Positions 16,995-27,146 of a stretch of DNA of 64,000 nucleotides are shown in pieces. The notes under the pieces are model-generated. The model made no database searches. It was not told the origin of the DNA and saw only the letters and a list, made by a program, of their open reading frames with translations. The stretch is from NCBI GenBank assembly GCA_049840435.1, contig JASGKY010000014.1:20376-84375 (forward strand). Direction: 5' to 3'. The DNA is from JADLHS01 sp049840435 (lineage in GTDB: Bacteria; Verrucomicrobiota; Verrucomicrobiia; Limisphaerales; JADLHS01). Positions within the stretch are counted from its first letter, which is position 1. The number at the start of each line of letters is the position of its first letter. Both the position numbers and the translations under genes were made by a program.

Positions 16995-18374
16995 TTACAG
17001 AATATTCGCCGCGAGTTCAGCGAGTTCCGAGCGTTCGCCCTTTTGCAGCTCAACGTGTGCAGCCACAGATTCCGGACGGAACTTACTCACGATGTAGTTG
17101 AACCCGTTCGACGAGCCGTCCACGTAGGGATTGTCAATCTGGTAGGGATCGCCAGTGAAGACGATCTTGGTGCCATTGCCAACGCGGGTGACGATGGTCT
17201 TCACTTCGAGTGGTGTAAGGTTCTGTGCCTCGTCAATGATCATGAACTGATTCGCGATGCTGCGACCGCGGATGTAGCTCAGCGCTTCCACCACGATGCT
17301 GCCGCTGCGCATGAGATCGCCACTGCGACGATGGTCGTGGCCCATATTGAGATCGCTCAACATTTCGAGCGCGTCGTGAATCGGCTGCATCCACGGGGCG
17401 AGCTTTTCTTCGAGCGAACCCGGCAGGAAGCCGAGTTCCTTGCCCATGGAAATCGTTGGACGCGCGACGACCACCCGCCGGAATTCGCGGTCGAGCACGG
17501 TGCGTTTCAAGCCCGCGGCCATGGCCATGAGCGTTTTGCCGGTGCCGGCTTTGCCCATGAGCGTGACAAGTTTGACGCGGTCGTCGAGCAGCGCGTCGAA
17601 GGCGTAATGTTGCTCGCGATTGCGCGGCTTGATGCCCCAGACGCCGTCACGCACATCCATGATGGGAATCAGCTTCGTTCCGGTGGCGTCCACCTTGGTC
17701 AGCGCGCACTTCTTGGGATTCGCCTCGTCAATCAGCGTGCAATATTCATTCGGGAAATACGTTTTGCCGCCGTTGACTTCGAGTTCGCCGTTGGCGCGGA
17801 AGTCCGCAAGCTTCTGCGAGCTGACCGGCATTTCGATCATGCCGGTGTAGAGATCCTTGATGTGGACGCGATCAGTCTCGTAATCCTCGGCGTCGAGGCC
17901 GATGGCGTCGGCTTTGATGCGGAGGTTGATATCCTTGGAAACAAGGATGGTTTTGTTTTTTGGCTCTGCTTTCTGCACGTCCTTGGCGACCAGGAGAATT
18001 TTATTGTCCACACTGGTGGACTTGGCGTGGTCGTGTCCCTTGGTTTTGCCATTACCATTGCCGTTGGTGAGACTTTCCTTCTGAACAGTGATCCGCAGTT
18101 TACCGCCATTGGGCAGTTTGACGCCGTCGCTCAAACTGCCTTTGCCGCGAAAGGCATCCAGCATCCGGGAGACCGTTCGGGCGTTCTGGCCGAGTTCGGA
18201 GGATTCGCGTTTGAACCGGTCAATTTCTTCGATGACTTCGATCGGCAGGAGGACATTGTTGTCCTCGAAATTGAGCAGGGAATTGGGGTCGTGGAGGAGA
18301 ACGTTGGTGTCGAGGATATAATTCTTCACGTTGCGAATTGAGAGAGCTTGGCGGAGGCCATCCGACGGTGCCAT
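16995..18374 (-). CDS. phoH: PIN domain-PhoH-like ATPase (PhoH2 family)
   Basis: 459 residues. The N-terminal PIN nuclease domain (about 15-180) has YILDTNVLLHDP and the acidic residues typical of the fold; the C-terminal PhoH domain has the Walker A motif LMGKAGTGKTLMA and Walker B FMIIDEAQNLT, plus VFTGDPYQID. Proteins of this build (PhoH2) are RNA-unwinding and cleaving enzymes, sometimes encoded with a small antitoxin PhoAT; none is obvious here. A linker rich in NGNGNGK separates the domains. The frame begins at 18374, overlapping the GST gene, but a GTG at 18329 overlapping the GST stop (GTGA) is an equally good start. Confidence 0.9.
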   Translation of the reverse strand: MAPSDGLRQALSIRNVKNYILDTNVLLHDPNSLLNFEDNNVLLPIEVIEEIDRFKRESSELGQNARTVSRMLDAFRGKGSLSDGVKLPNGGKLRITVQKESLTNGNGNGKTKGHDHAKSTSVDNKILLVAKDVQKAEPKNKTILVSKDINLRIKADAIGLDAEDYETDRVHIKDLYTGMIEMPVSSQKLADFRANGELEVNGGKTYFPNEYCTLIDEANPKKCALTKVDATGTKLIPIMDVRDGVWGIKPRNREQHYAFDALLDDRVKLVTLMGKAGTGKTLMAMAAGLKRTVLDREFRRVVVARPTISMGKELGFLPGSLEEKLAPWMQPIHDALEMLSDLNMGHDHRRSGDLMRSGSIVVEALSYIRGRSIANQFMIIDEAQNLTPLEVKTIVTRVGNGTKIVFTGDPYQIDNPYVDGSSNGFNYIVSKFRPESVAAHVELQKGERSELAELAANIL

Positions 18375-18997
18375 CTGGCGATTTGGGGCCGGTTGGCCGG
18401 TAGTTTGTAGTGCCCGGAATAGAGGAAATTCTCCAGCATTCCGAACAGGTTAAAATCTAGGAAGCGCGGGCGGTCGCCCAGCAGGAACGGGCGATACGTC
18501 AGCATTTCCTCGAACGGCAGCAAGCGGTCAGCGAGTTGCTTCTGCATGGATTTCTGCAACGCTTGCCATTCATCAATGCAGCCGCGACCGAACTTGCGTT
18601 CCTTGTGGCGGATGAAGGGGAGTTGATCTTCGCGTGCCACAAATTCGCGGAAATAAACGTCATTCAATTTAAAGGTGAGCCCCTCGATGTCGTTCTCGAT
18701 GTAACGCCAGAGCAGGGATTGTTCGCCTTCAAGTTCCGCCGGGAAGAGGCCGAGCTTAAGCTTCTGGTCGAGATACTTGCCGATGACTTGGGAATTTTCG
18801 TCCGTTTCAAAAATCACGCTGCGCCCCTCGCGGAGGATGGGCACGCCGTAATAGCGTTCCTTGGTGAGCTTCCAGATCAACGAGCGGTCGTGGGTCTGTT
18901 TGAGATTGTGGATTTTGAACCGGACGCCGGAAAAGCGCAAAATATGCCGTTGCACGAGGCAGAACGGACTCCAAGGAAACTGAATCAGTTCAATCAT
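18326..18997 (-). CDS. Glutathione S-transferase family protein
   Basis: 223 residues with a thioredoxin-like N-terminal domain: MIELIQFPWSPFCLVQRHIL (SPFC in the position of the active-site loop), YYGVPILREGRSVIFETDEN with the cis-proline VPIL and the ETD/S glutathione-binding turn, and an all-helical C-terminal domain including RPFLLGDRPRFLDFNLFG, the GST N-capping-box region. Substrate unknown. It overlaps or abuts phoH downstream on the same strand, suggesting cotranscription. Confidence 0.8.
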   Translation of the reverse strand: MIELIQFPWSPFCLVQRHILRFSGVRFKIHNLKQTHDRSLIWKLTKERYYGVPILREGRSVIFETDENSQVIGKYLDQKLKLGLFPAELEGEQSLLWRYIENDIEGLTFKLNDVYFREFVAREDQLPFIRHKERKFGRGCIDEWQALQKSMQKQLADRLLPFEEMLTYRPFLLGDRPRFLDFNLFGMLENFLYSGHYKLPANRPQIARWHRRMASAKLSQFAT

Positions 18998-19166
18998 CTC
19001 AAAAGAGCGTGGCGACGTCCACGGAACGGATGTTGAGCCCGGTAAGGCACGCTGACAAGTGCAACTTTTGATTAGTTTAGGTCAGATTCCGCGTTGACCC
19101 ATGGGCTGGGCTGATTACCATGCGCCGGCTGGCTTAACCAGCATCAACCTGAACTGAAATCGAATT

Positions 19167-20216
19167 ATGGCAGTGAAAGTAGCAATCAATGGGTTCGGCC
19201 GTATTGGCCGCCTGGTCTTCCGGGCGTTGGTCGAACAAGGTCTCGTCGGTAAAGACATCGAAGTAGTCGCAGTGGGCGATATCGTCCCCGCCGACAACCT
19301 CGCTTACCTCGTCAAATACGACTCCACTCAGGGCCGTTTCAAAGGCGAAGTCAGCTCCAAGAAATCTGCTGCTGATAAAGCCGAAGACGATGTGCTCATC
19401 GTGAATGGCAAAGAGATCAAGGTCGTCAGCGCCAAGTCCCCTGCCGAACTGCCGTGGAAAGCGCTGGGCGTGGAACTCGTCATCGAATCCACCGGTCTTT
19501 TCACCGATGTGGAAAAGGCGCAAGGCCACATTACCGCCGGCGCCAAGAAAGTCATCATCTCCGCTCCGGCCAAGGGCGATTGCCTCACGGTCGTCATGGG
19601 TGTGAACGATGACAAATACGACGCTTCCAAGCATCACATCGTTTCCAACGCTTCCTGCACCACGAACTGCTTGGCCCCGGTTTGCCACGTGTTGCTCAAG
19701 GAAGGGTTCGGCATCGCCGAAGGTTTGATGACCACCATCCATGCTTACACCGCTACCCAAAAGACGGTGGACGGTCCGAGCAAAAAGGACTGGAAAGGTG
19801 GCCGTACTGCTGCCCAAAACATCATTCCGTCCAGCACCGGCGCAGCGAAAGCCGTCGGTCTCGTGTTGCCGGAAGTCAAAGGCAAGCTCACCGGCATGGC
19901 GTTCCGCGTGCCGACGCCGACCGTCTCTGTCGTGGACCTCACGTTTAAGACCACGAAGGACACCAGCTACGCTGAAATTTGTGCGGCGATGAAGAAAGCC
20001 AGCGAGACCTACATGAAAGGGATCCTCGGCTACACCGGCGACGAAGTGGTCAGCACGGACTTCATCCACTGCGAATTGTCCTCCATCTTCGACGCGGGTT
20101 CCGGCATCGAGCTGAACAAGAACTTCTTCAAGCTCGTGAGCTGGTATGACAACGAATGGGGTTATAGCTGCCGCGTCGGCGACCTCATCAAGCTGATGCT
20201 CAAGAAGGGCATCTAA
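19167..20216 (+). CDS. gapA: Glyceraldehyde-3-phosphate dehydrogenase, type I
   Basis: 349 residues. NAD-binding motif VAINGFGRIGRLVFRAL at the N-terminus, catalytic cysteine in SNASCTTNCLAPV (about residue 158), the catalytic-histidine region MTTIHAYTATQK, and WYDNEWGYSCRV near the C-terminus. Central glycolytic enzyme converting glyceraldehyde-3-phosphate and phosphate to 1,3-bisphosphoglycerate. No pgk or tpi is adjacent, and a terminator follows, so it is a single-gene unit. Confidence 0.97.
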   Translation: MAVKVAINGFGRIGRLVFRALVEQGLVGKDIEVVAVGDIVPADNLAYLVKYDSTQGRFKGEVSSKKSAADKAEDDVLIVNGKEIKVVSAKSPAELPWKALGVELVIESTGLFTDVEKAQGHITAGAKKVIISAPAKGDCLTVVMGVNDDKYDASKHHIVSNASCTTNCLAPVCHVLLKEGFGIAEGLMTTIHAYTATQKTVDGPSKKDWKGGRTAAQNIIPSSTGAAKAVGLVLPEVKGKLTGMAFRVPTPTVSVVDLTFKTTKDTSYAEICAAMKKASETYMKGILGYTGDEVVSTDFIHCELSSIFDAGSGIELNKNFFKLVSWYDNEWGYSCRVGDLIKLMLKKGI

Positions 20217-20236
20217 GCGAACGAACAGAATTCACG

Positions 20237-20268
20237 AACGGCGATCCGTCAACGGGTCGCCGTTTTAG
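20237..20268 (+). terminator. gapA terminator
   Basis: Stem ACGGCGATCCG / CGGGTCGCCGT with a short loop, then TTTTAGTTTT. Confidence 0.88.
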
Positions 20269-20348
20269 TTTTGTGGGAATCGTGGCAAGACGTGACCGCG
20301 CGGCGATTCCGGTTTGTTGCTGTGGCCGGGACTCGTTATGCTGTTGGC

Positions 20349-20648
20349 ATGCGCGTCCTTGATTTGCAACACATCGGTAGTGAACTGGCCATTCGTTGGG
20401 AGAATGGGGAGGAATGTTTCCTCCCGTTGGAAAAGTTGCGCCGTGCCTGCCCTTGCGCTGGCTGTCATGGCGAGATGGACATCTTGGGCAACGTCTATAA
20501 GAATCCGGACAAGCCGCTGGCAGCGACGGCATTTGAATTAAAACGGTTCGTTCCGGTCGGAGGATACGCGATCCAACTTTTCTGGGCCGACGGACACAAC
20601 AGCGGGCTATATGCGTTCGACTATCTGCGGCGGCTGGCGGCGAACTGA
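20349..20648 (+). CDS. DUF971 protein (GBBH-like N-terminal domain)
   Basis: 99 residues, the size of stand-alone DUF971 proteins. The domain is related to the N-terminal zinc-binding domain of gamma-butyrobetaine hydroxylase; here RRACPCAGCHGE provides the cysteines and VPVGGYAIQLFWADGHNSGLYAFDYLR is the conserved core (in two pieces, VGGYAIQLFWADGH and SGLYAFDYLR). Stand-alone members have been linked to Fe-S protein handling, but no function can be set from this context. ATG 20349 is preferred over an upstream frame start at 20271. Confidence 0.85.
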   Translation: MRVLDLQHIGSELAIRWENGEECFLPLEKLRRACPCAGCHGEMDILGNVYKNPDKPLAATAFELKRFVPVGGYAIQLFWADGHNSGLYAFDYLRRLAAN

Positions 20649-20670
20649 AGGTGGCCCGGCGCGGTACACA

Positions 20671-20700
20671 AAAAATCACCGGCCTGAATGCAGGCCGGTG
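20671..20700 (-). terminator. Terminator of the pilus operon
   Basis: Read on the minus strand: CACCGGCCTG / CAGGCCGGTG stem, 4-base loop, then ATTTTTT. It lies 31 bp after the secretin stop. Confidence 0.88.
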
Positions 20701-20730
20701 ACGCGGTTAAACGTAGAAGCTGTTTAGAGA

Positions 20731-22269
20731 TTAGTCGTTAAACGTGTGCTTTTCCTTCCGGATTTCGGCGGCCGACTTGCCGCTATCCCACGCGGACCAA
20801 TCTTCGGTGAGTTGTTCTTTGCCAGTCGTTTTCAGATAGGTGGATTCCGTTGGTTGGAAATCCGTATCTTTAACCACCGTGGGAGTGATGAAGATAGTCA
20901 GGTTTTGACGATCTTGCTCCTTGCTGTCTTTGCGGAACAACAGGCCCAGACCGGGGATATCACCCAAGATCGGGACTTTCGTGTTGCCGTTGCGTTTTTC
21001 GTCCTGAATTAATCCACCCATCACCAAGGTGTTCCCGCTGGGGATCAACACCGTGGTGTCGAGCTTACGGGTCAGGAAGGAGTCCACCGTGTTAACCTGA
21101 TCGGCCACGGTGCTCGAGAACGTCGGGCCGAGGCGAAGAACGCCTTGTTGGACACGAAGTTCAATGAAGTTATTGGCTGCAATACGAGGCGTGACGTCAA
21201 GGTTCACAGTCAAGTTGCTGTAGGAAATTTGCGAACCCCCGGTGGTGTTTGCCGTGCCGGCGGTGACATTCACAATCGGATACATCAGACCGACATCAAT
21301 CGTCGCCTTCTGGTTGTCCAGCGTCACCATGCGCGGTTCTGAAACGACTTTGGTGTCACCAGACTGATTCATGAAGGAAAGGATGGCGCTGACCCCATCA
21401 GCGTTCAAGAAGGCAGTTGCAGGATTAAATCCCCCACCGGCCTCGGAGATAAGCTTGGGAAATGCACCTGAAAGCGGAGGAAATTCCGATGTGCCCGAAG
21501 TAACGGGGAGAAACTGACGGTTATTACCCCAAGATACTTTTTGATTTTGTAAGGTCCCGCTCCAATCAATGCCTTTACTGGTTTTTGGGCTGACGGTTGT
21601 TTCCAGAATCTTGGCTTCGATCAAGACTTGTTTGGTCTGGGTGTCCAGCCGCTCAATCAATTTTTCCACTGCTTCAGTCTCTTTTTCCGTGGCGGAGACA
21701 ACCAGTTGGCTGGTGCGGACGTCCGCGATTACCTTGCTGCGCTTGTCCGTGAGGACGGCGGAGACTGCGGCCACTGTGTTGCTCGGCGAAGCGAACTTCA
21801 ACTGGATCACTTTGGTGATCAGGGGCTCGGCCGCAGCGGGGTCCTTGATGGTCACACGTGAGATGCCCGTTTTGGCATCAGACACGAGCTTGGAGTCCGT
21901 AGGTGGCGATCAACGCGTTCAACGCTTGTTCGGCGGAGAGGTTCTCCCACCGGATGGAAATGTTGGGTTGTGCTTTGATCTGGCCGCGTTCATCAGGCTG
22001 GCCGTAGCCAACCTTGGGATCCAAGATATAATTGATGGACGCCTGCCGCGCCAGGTTATCAATGGCAGTGGTCAGAGGCACATCCTGAAATTGGATGAGC
22101 GGGATGGTGTTCCTGCGGCGGGAACGGCTGTCGCAGGGGCGCTTGCTGCGGGTTTCGATTCCGCAGGGGTGGTTTCTGCGGGTTTGGATTCCGCAGGTTC
22201 AGTTTGGGCAATTGCCAGGGTGCAGGCCGTAAGCCCAACCAAGGTCACGATGGCGAGTTTCGCTTTCAT
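20731..22269 (-). CDS. pilQ: Type IV pilus secretin (PilQ-like), frame broken twice
   Basis: Outer-membrane ring through which the pilus passes. The N-terminus is a signal peptide (MKAKLAIVTLVGLTACTLAIA) and a PAESKPAET repeat linker. An STN/N0-like domain follows (VPLTTAIDNLARQASINYIL), then an N1-type domain (VIQLKFASPSNTVAAVSAVL) and the secretin core with VSEPRMVTLDNQKATI, and VLIPSGNTLVMGGLIQDEKR and VPILGDIPGLGLLFR, the family signature. Frame breaks lie near 22100 (AAGT to IPLIQFQDVP) and 21890 (ATYGL to KLVSDAKTG). At about 510 residues it is shorter than proteobacterial PilQ, lacking AMIN domains. Last gene of pilMNOPQ. Confidence 0.85.
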
Positions 22270-22493
22270 TTTATCTATTTGTTTGTTCTCTCTCCGTTGA
22301 GCTTCTACGTGTTGTTTTAGTACAGCCGCTCAACATCCGAACAGTTTTTAGCAGAGCCAATGCCATGCAGGATTTCGCCTTGTTTTTCGCTGCTTTTACG
22401 GGGTTTTTCCCGGGGTAAAAAAAATCTTGTCCACCAAGTGGACAAGATTGCTTGTCGGCGTTGGGCGGTTGCCCAAAGTTTAAGCCTGCCTGA

Positions 22494-22988
22494 TTATTTC
22501 TGACCAAGCCGAAGTTCCCGGCGTTCAGATCCGACCTGCAGCAACACTGTGCCGGCAGTCATGTTGATTTCTACACATTGAATGCGAATCCGCCCATTCT
22601 TGAGCAGCACTTCATTGCTTTCGCCTGCCGTGAACGTAGTGGTATTGATGATGGCCAAGGGTTGTTCGGTTGTGCCGGAGATGCCCTTTAAAATCAGATC
22701 TGCAACAATAGCAGGAGCGCGGTTGGTGGGGGCGGCCTCTGTGCCATAGACCCGAGAGGAATTGGGGAAAAATGGATCGCGCCCGTCTGTTGCTTTGCGC
22801 GGAACAGCGAAGGTTGAAAGCGGCGGAGCTAGCGGCACGGCGACGGCGGGCGCGGCGACAGCTGGAGACGCCGTGCGGGCGTGGGCCACCAGCGGCTTAT
22901 TCTTTTCCTCTGCTTGGGTCGAAACCAAGGCGAGGCTCAAAAGGCCCAACGATATGATGCCGCGAGTGATAAAATACGATAACTTCAT
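22494..22988 (-). CDS. pilP: Type IV pilus assembly protein PilP-like
   Basis: 164 residues. N-terminal signal sequence (IISLGLLSLALVSTQAE), a proline/alanine-rich linker (AVAAPAVAVPLAPPL), then KATDGRDPFFP, the short motif (RDPF) shared by PilP and GspC proteins, and a small beta domain (ADLILKGISGTTEQPLAIIN). There is no clear lipobox cysteine. PilP links the inner-membrane PilNO complex to the secretin. It starts 15 bp after pilO and precedes pilQ by about 220 bp. Confidence 0.78.
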   Translation of the reverse strand: MKLSYFITRGIISLGLLSLALVSTQAEEKNKPLVAHARTASPAVAAPAVAVPLAPPLSTFAVPRKATDGRDPFFPNSSRVYGTEAAPTNRAPAIVADLILKGISGTTEQPLAIINTTTFTAGESNEVLLKNGRIRIQCVEINMTAGTVLLQVGSERRELRLGQK

Positions 22989-23002
22989 AACAGCAATCCG
23001 AT

Positions 23003-23590
23003 TCAGGTTTTGCTGGGCTTTACCAGCGTGACGATGTCCATGCGGAACGCAAGCTTGTCTCGGTCTGCAGGCGTGGCGGAGGGATTCAAATCCAGATTCA
23101 AGTTCATGACCCGCATCAAAGGAAACGAATTTTCAAAGTCCGCGATGAAACGGCCCAGATCATGGTAGTGCGCAGTGCCAGCAACACTCAGGGTCGCCTG
23201 TTTGTATGGGAACTTGGCGAGACAATTAACATTCTCAGGAGCGCTGACGGTTCCGATTTGAGGGATTTCCACTTTGTAACCTCGTTGAAACCGGCGCAAG
23301 CTACTTTGCATCCAGGAGTAAAGATCGCCGGAAGCGATGCCCGTTTCTTTTTCCGCCAAGGCATCGGAGACCTGTTGGTGTGCGACCTCGATTTCTTTTG
23401 CGCGTTGGACAGTCTTTTGCATCTGCGCCAACTTTTCTTCCGTGGCTTTTTTCTTTTCTTCCAAGGCGGAAACTTTCGCATACCCGCCCTTGATCAAATA
23501 AAAGCCCAGCAAGCTGAGAATCGCGGCTGTGCCAACAGCCACGAGGACTAGATGTTGACGTTTTTCTTTGGGTAATTTGCTGAATTTCAT
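23003..23590 (-). CDS. pilO: Type IV pilus assembly protein PilO-like
   Basis: 195 residues: short cytoplasmic N-terminus, one transmembrane helix (LVLVAVGTAAILSLLGFYLI, about 14-33), a coiled coil rich in Lys/Glu (SALEEKKKATEEKLAQMQK) and a ferredoxin-like periplasmic domain. This is the standard PilO build. Its ATG overlaps the pilN stop by 4 bases (ATGA), so translation is coupled. Confidence 0.82.
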   Translation of the reverse strand: MKFSKLPKEKRQHLVLVAVGTAAILSLLGFYLIKGGYAKVSALEEKKKATEEKLAQMQKTVQRAKEIEVAHQQVSDALAEKETGIASGDLYSWMQSSLRRFQRGYKVEIPQIGTVSAPENVNCLAKFPYKQATLSVAGTAHYHDLGRFIADFENSFPLMRVMNLNLDLNPSATPADRDKLAFRMDIVTLVKPSKT

Positions 23591-24262
23591 CGGGTTTTTT
23601 CAGGATAACGGCATTCCAAGGTAAACAGAACAATAGCTTTTCCAGTATCGGCTGAGACTTGTGGTGCGGAAGAATTTTTCCAAGCAACCGGATTGGCGCG
23701 ATCCAGATTCTCCTTAAAGTAGGAGAACTGGTTTAAGGTTTCTTTCATGCGCAAAACTTGATCGCCCGGGTTGATGGAACTGTCATGACCATCCAAAGAG
23801 AGAACGGTTTTCTCGAGGACGCTGGCAGGTTTCCCTGGGATGACATTGACGCCGTTGGTGATTGGTTTGGTCGCCTCGGTCAACGTGTAGGTCTGATCCA
23901 ACTTCAAGTGAACCAGTTGCACGTCCTCAACGGTGGTATGTTGAAGCGCATTTAGGAGCGTGCCGGTGAGGAAGCGATTGGTGGAGAGTTACCTGTCAAA
24001 GCGGTGAGCTTTTGATTCATGTCGCGAGTCTGTTTTTGTAACTCAGTCACACGGGCGAAGTCATTGGTGCATTGATTGACTTGGGCTTGGACTGTGCCGA
24101 GTTCCTCTTGGCGACAATCAACTTGAGTTGCAGTGAGCTGGCCCAAACGAGGACGAGGGCGATCAGCAAGACGGACACCCAAAGCGCACGCTTCACGGGG
24201 TCATTGCGCCGCAGTTCTTCGGCGGCCTGAGCTTCAGCGAGCAGATTAAGACGGATAGGCAT
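23587..24262 (-). CDS. pilN: Type IV pilus assembly protein PilN-like, frame broken twice
   Basis: Starts at ATG 24262 with MPIRLNLLAEAQAAEE, the cytoplasmic motif (xxINLLPxR) by which PilN binds PilM, followed by a transmembrane helix (ALWVSVLLIALVLVWASSL). The frame then shifts near 24130 to ELGTVQAQVNQCTNDFARV and near 23985 to the remainder, which includes VQLVHLKLDQTYTLTEATKP. The last frame ends in the 4-base overlap with pilO. Two breaks in a gene whose partners are intact suggest sequence errors. Confidence 0.75.
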
Positions 24263-24278
24263 AGGCTTGGTATTAAGT

Positions 24279-25346
24279 TTACCGGGCGGCGATTCCCGCG
24301 CCGATGGCGACCACAAGTTGCGGCGCGACTTGTTCGATTTCTGATGCTTGTTGGGGGGGCGATTCCAGTTTCAGGAATCCGGTAGGATTCCGAGTGTTGG
24401 TCTCAATTAACAACTCTTGTTGCAGCGCTTGGACGACGTATTCGGAACGGGTGCGAGCGCCTGTTACGTAAGCCACCGAAACCGGACGGTCTTGTTGATG
24501 TTCAAAGAAGTCGATCGAGGCCCGTAACTCCCGGCCCAGTGGCAGCAGCACTGATTCCAGCGCAGATTGCACTTCGCTCGCCATGCCCACCTTGATGCCT
24601 TCGGCCTCGGCATAACTGATGTTCATCAGCTCTGCCACAGCTGCGGTCAGGCGATCCCCACCGATATTGACCACGCGGCTGAGCACCAATTCTCCCTGTT
24701 GGAGAATACAAATTGAAGACGAACGGAAGCCGACATCGATCAGGGCGACCACGTCATTGGAAAAGGGCTCGGGCATCGCCATTTCGAAGGCGTTCACGGG
24801 GCCGACCAACCCGGGGACGATGTGATCTGCCACCAGCCCAGCACCCTTGGCGCCGGCGACGTAATCATCAATCAATTGTTGCTTACCTCCGGCAACAAGG
24901 ACTTTGTTTGGGGCTGGGGGTCCGCTTTGGTAGCTACGGCCGCTCCAGAGGGCAACATGTGACAATCAAAGGCATGATTTGCCAAGTCCTGTTGCAGGTA
25001 ATTCTTGGTGTTATGCTTCAAAATCATGCGCATATCGTCCAAGGGAATCCGAGGCATTTCCACATGCCGCACCACGGCGTCGTTGACGCCTGTTGTCAGG
25101 CTGACCTGCTTGGATTTGGTTTCCAACGCTTGGCTTACCGCCCGCAAATGCTCGGTTAGCATTTCGGTGGTTATGGTTTTTTCGAAAATCGGGGCATCCA
25201 GCAACGCAAACCGGCACAAGGCGAGCGTGTCGCCGCGGCGTTGCAAATGCACGGCTTTGGTGGTCCGGCTACCTAGGTCGATGGCAGAGAAGCTTGATCC
25301 CGCTTCTTTTTTGATGAGCTGCTGATCGCGAAAGACAGTGCCATGT
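24279..25346 (-). CDS. pilM: Type IV pilus assembly ATPase-like protein PilM, frame broken
   Basis: Actin-fold cytoplasmic protein of the pilus base. SAIDLGSRTTKAVHLQ is the phosphate-1 loop, VALIDVGFRSSSICILQQGEL the phosphate-2 loop, and VVAIGAGIAAR the C-terminal end. About 355 residues if read from an ATG at 25346, the usual PilM length. Breaks lie near 25308 (within AAAAAAG, joining the ATG to the conserved core) and near 24920 (ADP to PAPNKVLVAGGK). First gene of the pilM-N-O-P-Q operon; its promoter must lie in 25347-25700. Confidence 0.8.
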
Positions 25347-26067
25347 GTATTAATTGCTAAATTGTTTGCGGACCAAGCCGGCTTCTGGCAACCCACGCGG
25401 GCAACCAACCGGAAAACGACATTCGTCGTTGAGAAAGTAGCAGGAGGTTTGCCACCACCCCGGGGCGCTTACTAATCCTACCCCGGAAACCCGGCTCAGT
25501 TGGAAAAACAAAGCGAGATTGAGCCATAAATCGAAACAAAGCCGTCGGAGCAGCGCGGGGAAATCAATCGGCTCTTGTCTTGTTGTTCCACTTGTGTGAA
25601 TTACGTGTCCGATTCTGATGCAATCGCGGCAGTTAAAACGCCCGCGTATTTGTGCTGGTGGAGCATCCCTGTATCGGTCGCACGGATTCCGGCAAGGTTT
25701 GAGAAGAAAGCAAATGACGTCGGGTTTGTCTCTCATCAATGCGGGTTTAACATGCGGAGGTGCTGAGTGTCTTCCTTGTAGTTGCCTGCATCAGTTCAGG
25801 ACAGAAATCCGGTTGCTACCGTATGCGGCATCTGTTGGATGCGTCTGAAATCGAAGGACTCATTAGGTTGCTGGCCAGACCAAACCCCCGCTCTCCTATG
25901 GGGTTGACCATTTTACCAAGCGAGATCCTGATAATCAGGGGGTGCAAAGACCCGAAGTAGCCTTAAGCTGTCGAGTTAGTGGCCTGAATGTTGCGGACAA
26001 TACGGAGATGAGAGTGGCAACCTCGGACGGTTTGCCAATAAGGGGAATGGGTAGCGCTCCCCCAAAG
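25347..26067. other. Intergenic region between pilM and prepilin genes; no gene recognised
   Basis: 720 bases between divergent pilus transcription units. Several open frames occur on both strands, but none has a recognisable motif or prepilin-like start, and their residues are rich in Cys/Arg as in noise frames. It should hold promoters for both pilM and the prepilin operon; no strong sigma-70 or sigma-54 (GG-N10-GC) box stood out. Confidence 0.5.
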
Positions 26068-26562
26068 ATGATTATGCAACTTGGCCGAATTCTTAATCGC
26101 CGCTTCGATGGTCGCTTGCGGGCCTTCACTTTGGTGGAGGTTATGGTGGCCATTACAATCATCGGGATCGCCTTTGTTTCGCTATATGCCGGAATTTCAT
26201 TTTCCTTTGGTGTCACCACAGTCGAACGGGAAAATTTAAGGGCGACCCAGGTCATGTTGCAACGCATGGAGGGAATTCGTTTGTTCAACTGGGTTCAGTT
26301 GACAAACACCGCGTTAAATCCTGTTACATTTAACGAGCGCTACTTCCCCGGCTCCGGCGGCAAGCCCGCTAGCGGCATAACTTATACCGGTACTGTGGAG
26401 GTAGCTGACCTCACCTTGGACCCGCCAGCATCCTATACTGCGAGCATGAAACGAATAACTGTCACGGTTCGGTGGTCCTCAGGAAATATCCTGCGGACTC
26501 GGAGTATTTCCACCTATGCCGCAAGGGATGGAATTCAGAATTACGTTTACCAACTAAATTGA
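26068..26562 (+). CDS. Type IV prepilin-like protein (PilV/GspI type)
   Basis: 164 residues from ATG 26068. The N-terminus has a class III prepilin signal: basic leader RFDGRLRA, then FTLVEVMVAITIIGIAFVSL, where PilD cuts before Phe and the +5 Glu is present. The leader ends in Ala rather than the usual Gly. The rest is a small pseudopilin domain (RATQVMLQRMEGIRLFNW). It starts a three-gene plus-strand group of minor pilins. Confidence 0.82.
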   Translation: MIMQLGRILNRRFDGRLRAFTLVEVMVAITIIGIAFVSLYAGISFSFGVTTVERENLRATQVMLQRMEGIRLFNWVQLTNTALNPVTFNERYFPGSGGKPASGITYTGTVEVADLTLDPPASYTASMKRITVTVRWSSGNILRTRSISTYAARDGIQNYVYQLN

Positions 26563-26575
26563 TTTTGAGTCATCC

Positions 26576-27124
26576 ATGAAGCCTCAGATTTGCAAAAACC
26601 CAGCCGCGCGCCTGGCTGCTATGACGCTGCTGGAAATGCTGGTGGCTGTTGGGATCGGGATGATGGTCATGGCTGCGGTTGGTGCTTTGATGTTTTATAC
26701 TGTTCGCAGTTATGTGGCCCTGGGCAATTACAACGATCTGGATCAGGCGAGTCGATTTGCGCTCGATGCGATGAGCCGAGACATCCGACAGGTGAGGAAT
26801 GTGAATTATTGCTCCACCAATTTGCTCTACGTGAACGATTGGACGTTGTGTTATTGGTGGAATCCGAACCCGAATGACCGCCGGCTTTACCGTTACGAGT
26901 TATCCGGGAGCGCGTGGAAGTCCACCATTCTGCTGGAACAATGCGACTATCTGCGATTTGGCATGTCGCAACGCAATCCCTCCAATAATTTTAGTTTTTA
27001 TCCGACCACCGGAACAACCACGGCCAAGTTGTTGGACGTGAGCTGGACCTGCTCTCGGGAGATTTTCAACAAACGGGCCAATACGGAAAGCGTCCAGACC
27101 GCGAAAATCGTCATTCGCAACTAG
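26576..27124 (+). CDS. Prepilin-like protein (PilW/GspJ type)
   Basis: 182 residues, 13 bp after the preceding prepilin gene. Leader MKPQICKNPAARLAA then MTLLEMLVAVGIGMMVMAAV; the +1 residue is Met and the +5 Glu is conserved. DQASRFALDAMSRDIRQVRN is typical of PilW/GspJ minor pilins. The gene probably supplies a tip or initiating minor pilin. Confidence 0.82.
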   Translation: MKPQICKNPAARLAAMTLLEMLVAVGIGMMVMAAVGALMFYTVRSYVALGNYNDLDQASRFALDAMSRDIRQVRNVNYCSTNLLYVNDWTLCYWWNPNPNDRRLYRYELSGSAWKSTILLEQCDYLRFGMSQRNPSNNFSFYPTTGTTTAKLLDVSWTCSREIFNKRANTESVQTAKIVIRN

Positions 27125-27146
27125 TCTTTTAACCGAGAAAAGATTC

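Noticed and set aside
25350..25739. Minus-strand 129-codon frame between pilM and the prepilins
   Set aside because: Composition is Cys/Arg-rich noise, no start context and it overlaps the likely pilM start.
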